The notes under the pieces were generated by a model. It saw nothing but the letters and a program-made list of their open reading frames with translations. It was not told the DNA's origin and made no database searches. From Mesostigma viride (taxonomy: Eukaryota > Streptophyta > Mesostigmatophyceae > Mesostigmatales > Mesostigmataceae): a stretch of 46,063 nt of DNA. Positions 41,426 to 46,063 of the stretch are shown piece by piece. Made by a program: the position numbers and the translations under genes. Location of the stretch: the NCBI GenBank assembly GCA_009746045.1, contig RPFO01000164.1, positions 1,203,256 to 1,249,318 on the forward strand, written 5' to 3'. Positions within the stretch are counted from its first letter, which is position 1. The number at the start of each line of letters is the position of its first letter.

Positions 41426-41601
41426 TGAAACATAAATTTCATTCATAAATTTTGAATTCTAATATTGAATGAAATTCGCCAATTTTTGATGATGTGTAAA
41501 GCTGATGGCTAAATAATTCAATAAAACACAAAGGGGACTTAATGTTGAGGTTGAATGGTGAAAGATAAATTTCATTAATAAATTTTGAATTCTAATATTG
41601 A
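41415..41601. repeat. Duplicated 3' end of the F-box-like gene
   Basis: 41415-41468 (GAGGTTGAATGATGAAA start, across the stop codon) recurs at 41548-41601 with a few changes. The second copy includes the stop-codon context but no upstream coding sequence, so it arose from the 3' end alone. Confidence 0.75.
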
Positions 41602-41694
41602 GTTCTAAAGCTGGGTTTGATAATTTAATTATCTCTAATTCTGTCAACTGTCACATATATATAAATTTGACATGAATTCGGCATTTTTTGGATT

Positions 41695-41806
41695 CCAACG
41701 GCCGTTGGACCTCAAAAAACATTTCTAGTGTGGTTAAAAAGTTGTGGGTATTTTGTTAAATGGAGTGACCAATGGTTGTGATTTATTTGATGCCAACGGC
41801 CGTTGG
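41695..41806. repeat. Two exact palindromes (copies 26 and 27)
   Basis: At 41695-41708 (TTTT and AAAA outer arms) and 41793-41806 (TTAT and ACAA). The flanks of both read TTGTGNNATTTATTTGAT or similar and ACCT-AAAAACATT-CTAGTGT, so the pair looks like a duplication of about 98 bp. Confidence 0.85.
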
Positions 41807-41934
41807 ACCTTGACAAACATTGCTAGTGTAGCGCAACAGTGGTGGATAATTTGTTTAATGGAGGGGCCGTCGCATCTGCTTGTGATTTTTTTAAGCTGAA
41901 CAGTCACCGAAAATGTCGACATTATTTCTCCACA

Positions 41935-42119
41935 CCCACAAAAAACTCGTTCCGGAACTGTTCGAAGCGAATAGCACTGACAGGGTTCGAACCCAGGTCC
42001 ACATTGATGTTGGGGAGTGAGGTAGGCCAGCCATCATGTTCCGCACACAAATCTGGCTCGACTCCGATCCCTGGCAGTGCTCTTCGCTTCGATCAGGTCC
42101 GGAACGAGTTTTTTGTGGG
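41935..42119. mobile_element. 185-bp foldback element with Pol III B-box-like core
   Basis: 51-bp arms (41935-41985 and 42069-42119) pair with only four mismatches around an 83-bp loop. GGGTTCGAACCC (41983-41994), matching the tRNA B box, sits at the inner end of the left arm. The shape fits a MITE or tRNA-derived foldback; no target duplication is clear. It lies 43 bp upstream of a palindrome with one mismatch (42162-42175, CGGGCG core). Confidence 0.7.
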
Positions 42120-42161
42120 GTTGGAGCAATAAATACTCTTTTACCGGGAAGAGGCGTAATG

Positions 42162-42175
42162 CCAACGGGCGTTGG
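42162..42175. repeat. Dispersed palindrome, copy 28 (core mismatch)
   Basis: CCAACGGGCGTTGG. The only copy with a changed central GGCC; the outer part is exact. Confidence 0.8.
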
Positions 42176-42479
42176 ACCTGAAAAATTGTGTGGTTAAATC
42201 AAGTGACAGAATATGAATGTGATTTATTTTACATTTAAAAACATATGTTATTTGGGAGGACAAGAAAGTTGGTTTTTGAGGTGTGTGTATCTTACGGTTT
42301 TGCGATGGAGGAAACCTCTAACAATCCTGATGCTCTCGTGATCGTGTTTTGTTTATGTGATATCTGTCAAGGCAGCAAGGAGAGGAGTCGCCCGTTGCTG
42401 AGAAGCTGAGGACAACTGTACTGGAAAGGTATGTGGACAAGGACAACTGTGGGTGTGGGGGGAACAGCTTGGTGGACAC

Positions 42480-44885
42480 TATTTCTGACTGGTCCGTAAG
42501 GCCTCTACCCGAAGGGGGTTGTGAGCCAACGGCCGTTGGAATTGGAAAAACATTATCTTATGCTTTTTATTCGTTTGATAGGGTGGCAAGCAGCCAGGAT
42601 GTGTCTTTCATGCAGCTTAGTGGTGGCTATTACCATTTTTCTTCCAAGAAAGGCCTCCAAAAAATCTAGCTGAGCATAAAGATGGGCTTGACTGGTTCGT
42701 AAGGCATCCACCCTTCCCAGAGGGGGGTTGTGAGCCAACGGCCGTTGGAATTGGAAAAACATTATCATGTGCATTTCATTCGTTTCATTGGGTGGCAATA
42801 AGGCAGGATGTGTCTTTCATGCAGCTTAGTGGTGGCTATTTACCATTTTTCTTCCAAGAAAGGCCTCCAAAAATATAGCTGAGCATAAAGATGTGGTTGA
42901 ATGGTTCGTAAGGCATCCACCCTTCCCACAGGGGGGTTGTGAGCCAACGGCCGTTGGAATTGGAAAAACATTATCATGTGCATTTGATTCTTTTCATTTG
43001 GTGGCAGTAAGGCAGGATGCGTCTTTCATGCAGCTTAGTGAAGGTTATTACCATGTGCCTTCCAAGAAAGGCCTCCAAAAATCTAGCTGAGCATAAAGAT
43101 GTGGTTGACTGGTTCGTAAGGCATCCACCCTTCCCACACGGGGGTTGTGAGCCAACGGCCGTTAGACTTGAAAAAAATTATCATGTGCATTTCATTCGTT
43201 TCATTTGGTGGCAATAAGGCAGGATGTGTCTTTCATGCAGCTTAGTGGTGGCTATTTACCATTTTTCTTCCAAGAAAGGCCTCTGAAAAATCTAGCTGAG
43301 CATAAAGATGGGCTTGACTGGTTCGTAAGGCATCCACCCTTCCCAGAGGGGGGTTGTGAGCCAACGGCCGTTGGACTTGAAAAACATTATCATGTGCATT
43401 TCATTCCTTTGAGTGGGTTGGCAATCAGCCAGGATGTATCTTTCATTCAGCTTAGTGGTGGCTATTACCATTTTTCTTCCAAGAAAGGCCTCCAAAAATC
43501 TAGCTGAGCATAAAGATGGGCTTGACTGGTTCGTAAGGCATCCACCCTTCCCAGAGGGGGGTTGTGAGCCAACGGCCGTTGGACTTGAAAAACATTATCA
43601 TGTGCATTCCATTCCTTTGAGTGTGAAAAAAATTATCATGTGCATTTCATTCGTTTCATTTGGTGGCAATAAGGCAGGATGTGTCTTTCATGCAGCTTAG
43701 TGGTGGCTATTTACCATTTTTCTTCCAAGAAAGGCCTCTGAAAAATCTAGCTGAGCATAAAGATGGGCTTGACTGGTTCGTAAGGCATCCACCCTTCCCA
43801 GAGGGGGGTTGTGAGCCAACGGCCGTTGGACTTGAAAAACATTATCATGTGCATTTCATTCCTTTGAGTGGGTTGGCAATCAGCCAGGATGTATCTTTCA
43901 TTCAGCTTAGTGGTGGCTATTACCATTTTTCTTCCAAGAAAGGCCTCCAAAAATCTAGCTGAGCATAAAGATGGGCTTGACTGGTTCGTAAGGCATCCAC
44001 CCTTCCCAGTGGGGGGTTGTGAGCCAACGGCCGTTGGACTTGAAAAACATTATCATGTGCATTTCATTCCTTTGAGTGGGTTGGCAATCAGCCAGGATGT
44101 ATCTTTCATTCAGCTTAGTGGTGGCTATTACCATTTTTCTTCCAAGAAAGGCCTCCAAAAATCTAGCTGAGCATAAAGATGTGGTTGAATGGTTCGTAAG
44201 GCATCCACCCTTCCCACAGGGGGGTTGTGAGCCAACGGCCGTTGGACTTGAAAAACATTATCATGTGCATTTCATTCCTTTGAGTGGGTTGGCAATCAGC
44301 CAGGATGTATCTTTCATTCAGCTTTGTGGTGGCTATTACCATTTTTATTCCAAGAAAGGCCTCCAAAAATCTAGCTGAGCATAAAGATGTGGTTGAATGG
44401 TTCGTAAGGCATCCACCCTTCCCACAGGGGGGTTGTGAGCAAACGGCCGTTGGAATTGGAAATACAATAAAATGTGCATTTCATTCGTTTCATTTGGTGG
44501 CAATAATGCAGGATGTGTCTTTCATGCAGCTTAGTGATTGTTATTACCATGTGCCTTCAAAGAAAGGCCTCCAAAAATCTAGCTGAGCATAAAGATGTGG
44601 TTGAATGGTTCGTAAGGCATCCACCCTTCCCACAGGGGGTTGTGAGCCAACGGCCGTTGGACTTGAAAAACATTACCATGTGCATTTCATTCGTTTAATT
44701 GGGTGGCAATAAGGCAGGATGTGTCTTTTATGCAGCTTAGTGGTGGCTATTTACCATTTTTCTCCTAGAAAGGCCTCCAAAAAATCTAGCTGAGCATAAA
44801 GATGGGGCTTGACTGGTTCGTAAGGCATCCACCCTTCCCACAGGGGGGTTGTGAGCCAACGGCCGTTAGACTTGAAAAACATTAC
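42480..44885. repeat. 208-bp tandem array, twelve units, one palindrome each
   Basis: Palindromes start at 42526, 42735, 42944, 43152, 43361, 43569, 43816, 44024, 44232, 44440, 44647 and 44856. The period is 207-209, except one 247-bp unit containing a partial internal duplication (43620-43660). Nine of twelve sites are exact; 43152 and 44856 end GTTAG, and 44440 starts CAAACGG. Each unit also has CTAGCTGAGCATAAAGATG and CATCCACCCTTCCCA. Because 208 is not a multiple of three, repeated 100-codon frames open across unit borders; I treat these as non-coding. The array ends 40 bp before the second MYND gene. Confidence 0.95.
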
Positions 44886-44923
44886 TTACGTATTACGCAC
44901 GTGCCAATTGGCGCAGGGGAGGG

Positions 44924-45813
44924 ATGGCGGAGACGGGCGAGCTGGAATCTTCGACCCGCGCTGCGATTGCCTGCGTGGCAGCAAACGTACTTAACCGGGC
45001 TCGCGAGATCCACGGATGGGTACGGCAGCACGAGAAGCGCCTGGGTCGCCAGTTTGCGGTTTTGGTCGTGTATGACTCGTTCGCCTCAGTAGGACGACAG
45101 ATTAATCTCCAGTTGCTGGACATGTACTTCGCCTTGGCTGGCGGATTCTACAAGCCCACGCCGGCGGATCGGGTTCCACTCAATCGAGACGTCGAGTTTC
45201 GACTTTTGGTGTCGTATGTCGGAAAGGTTGGGTGGGACCAGTGGGAGAAAGACCAGTGGGGGAAATTTCCAGACGCGAGTGAGGCGCAGCCGAGATTGAC
45301 CGTATCGGCGAGAGTAGAGGGGGGGGGTTTGAAGGTTTCCATTTTACATTCGGGAATTCCGAGTCCGTGAAATTGACGTTTTCACGGATGATCGTTCTCC
45401 CGGGGGTGGGAGGGCCGATGCTGGGCTCGCTTCCAAAGTGTTGCTCGAATCAGGCGTGCTCTGTGATGGAGGGTGTCCACCGCAAGTGCGGGGGTTGTCG
45501 AGACGTCCGGTATTGTGCTGCCGAATGCCAGCGTGCGGACTGGGAGGAACACAAGAAGTGGTGTAACAAGTATCGTGAGGCGAGAAAGTCTCTCAGCACT
45601 ATGCACGGCGACGTTACAGACAGCTGGTCTGGTGTCAATTTGGCCGGACTTGTAATTCGGATGGGGGTGAAGTGCATTTCAAGTTCAAAGGTGAAATGTT
45701 CAAGGTTTTTTGAGGGGACTAAATCGTACCCCAGGGCGATTTGTGAGGCGATGTCCGCGCTGGGGAACAGTACCCCTGTTCGACTGCGTGAGGGGAATGG
45801 ATTCTGCGACTGA
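44924..45813 (+). CDS. MYND-type zinc finger protein 2, frameshifted in a G run
   Basis: Paralogue of the gene at 39343. The first 148 codons from MAETGELESS (GGGATGG context) match its N-terminal domain: GRQFAVLVVYDSFASVGR, QLLDMYF, EFRLLVSY. The frame then breaks at nine G (45319-45327). Reading on in the -1 frame gives FEGFHFTFGNSESVKL and the MYND finger (45442-45564; CSNQAC, CGGC, YCAAEC, HKKWC). The open frame ends at 45813. A second -1 shift at five G near 45663-45667 would end at 45713 with a beta-rich tail (VHFKFKGEMFKVF) like that of paralogue 1; this is suggestive only. One missing G would repair the first break. It is either a homopolymer error, a young pseudogene or a frameshifting gene. 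Palindromes lie 54 bp before the start and 27 bp after the end. Confidence 0.72.
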
Positions 45814-45840
45814 AGAAATTTTGGGTGTGATTTTCTTGCG

Positions 45841-46056
45841 CCAACGGCCGTTGGAACTTGCAAATTAGGGTTTGATTTTCTTTGCAACCGGAAGTAGGGT
45901 GTGGTTTGCCACGTGGCACCATGGATGTAATTAATAAATGCATAATAAAACATTTTTCGTGCGCCAACGGCCGTTGGAGACTGAAAACTAGTGTGTGATT
46001 TGTGCGCGTAATAAATCTTAAAATTCTTGTTGTTTTTTCAAGCCAACGGCCGTTGA
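45841..46056. repeat. Three palindromes downstream of MYND-2
   Basis: Exact at 45841-45854 and 45964-45977; 46043-46056 ends GTTGA. All three have TTTT six bases upstream, and the first two have CAAA and AAAA at the right-arm position. The short stretches between them contain ATAAA-type signals but no gene. Confidence 0.85.
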
Positions 46057-46063
46057 CGGTGAG

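Noticed and set aside
43205-44586. Repeated 100-codon frames (ending HFSSKKGLQKSS) in the 208-bp array
   Set aside because: The unit is not a multiple of three, so the frame closes in every unit; variation shows no codon bias and includes the palindrome itself. Kept as non-coding satellite.

Overview
This is nuclear DNA of a eukaryote. Spliceosomal introns can be read (GTAAG donors, a TACTAAT branch site), two Ty1/copia-type LTR retrotransposons are present, and about 19 kb is satellite DNA. Short plant-type telomere motifs (TTTAGGG/TGTAGGG) and a tRNA-Ser remnant of organellar style fit an alga or other plant-lineage protist, but the species cannot be fixed from sequence alone.

Layout. 1-1660: non-coding DNA with small duplications. 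1661-8968: a complete, apparently young copia element on the minus strand with matching 443-bp LTRs, a 5-bp target duplication and one 2007-codon Gag-Pol frame. 8974-9835: tandem repeat, telomere-like repeat and tRNA-Ser remnant. 9836-18800: a 9-kb simple-sequence block, G/T-rich on the left (40-bp unit, about 170 copies) and C/A-rich on the right. 19057-26409: a four-exon minus-strand gene of a widespread uncharacterised family, whose first intron holds a rearranged gag-only copia element (20876-25083). 26480-27000: 62-bp array. 27001-28480: GC-palindrome cluster and hairpin. 28478-38330: about 10 kb of minisatellites and a pyrimidine microsatellite. 38331-46063: a gene-bearing segment with a small basic-tailed protein, a MYND-finger protein, an F-box-like protein, a 208-bp array and a second MYND paralogue.

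The most striking feature is a 14-bp perfect palindrome, CCAACGGCCGTTGG, present 43 times (35 exact, 8 with one mismatch). It usually lies within a symmetric 34-bp architecture, TTTY-N6-palindrome-N6-RAAA. It occurs in introns, gene flanks and three unrelated tandem arrays. It is absent from the coding sequences, both retrotransposons and the large satellites. Each half contains AACGG, the core of the plant mitosis-specific activator (MSA) element bound by MYB3R proteins. It could be a regulatory site, a recombinase-type site or a tiny mobile element. I regard it as the best candidate for something undescribed.

Two genes are interrupted at coding-strand G runs (10 and 9 nt), both needing the same -1 shift. 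This suggests undercalled homopolymers or true frameshifting, not random decay.
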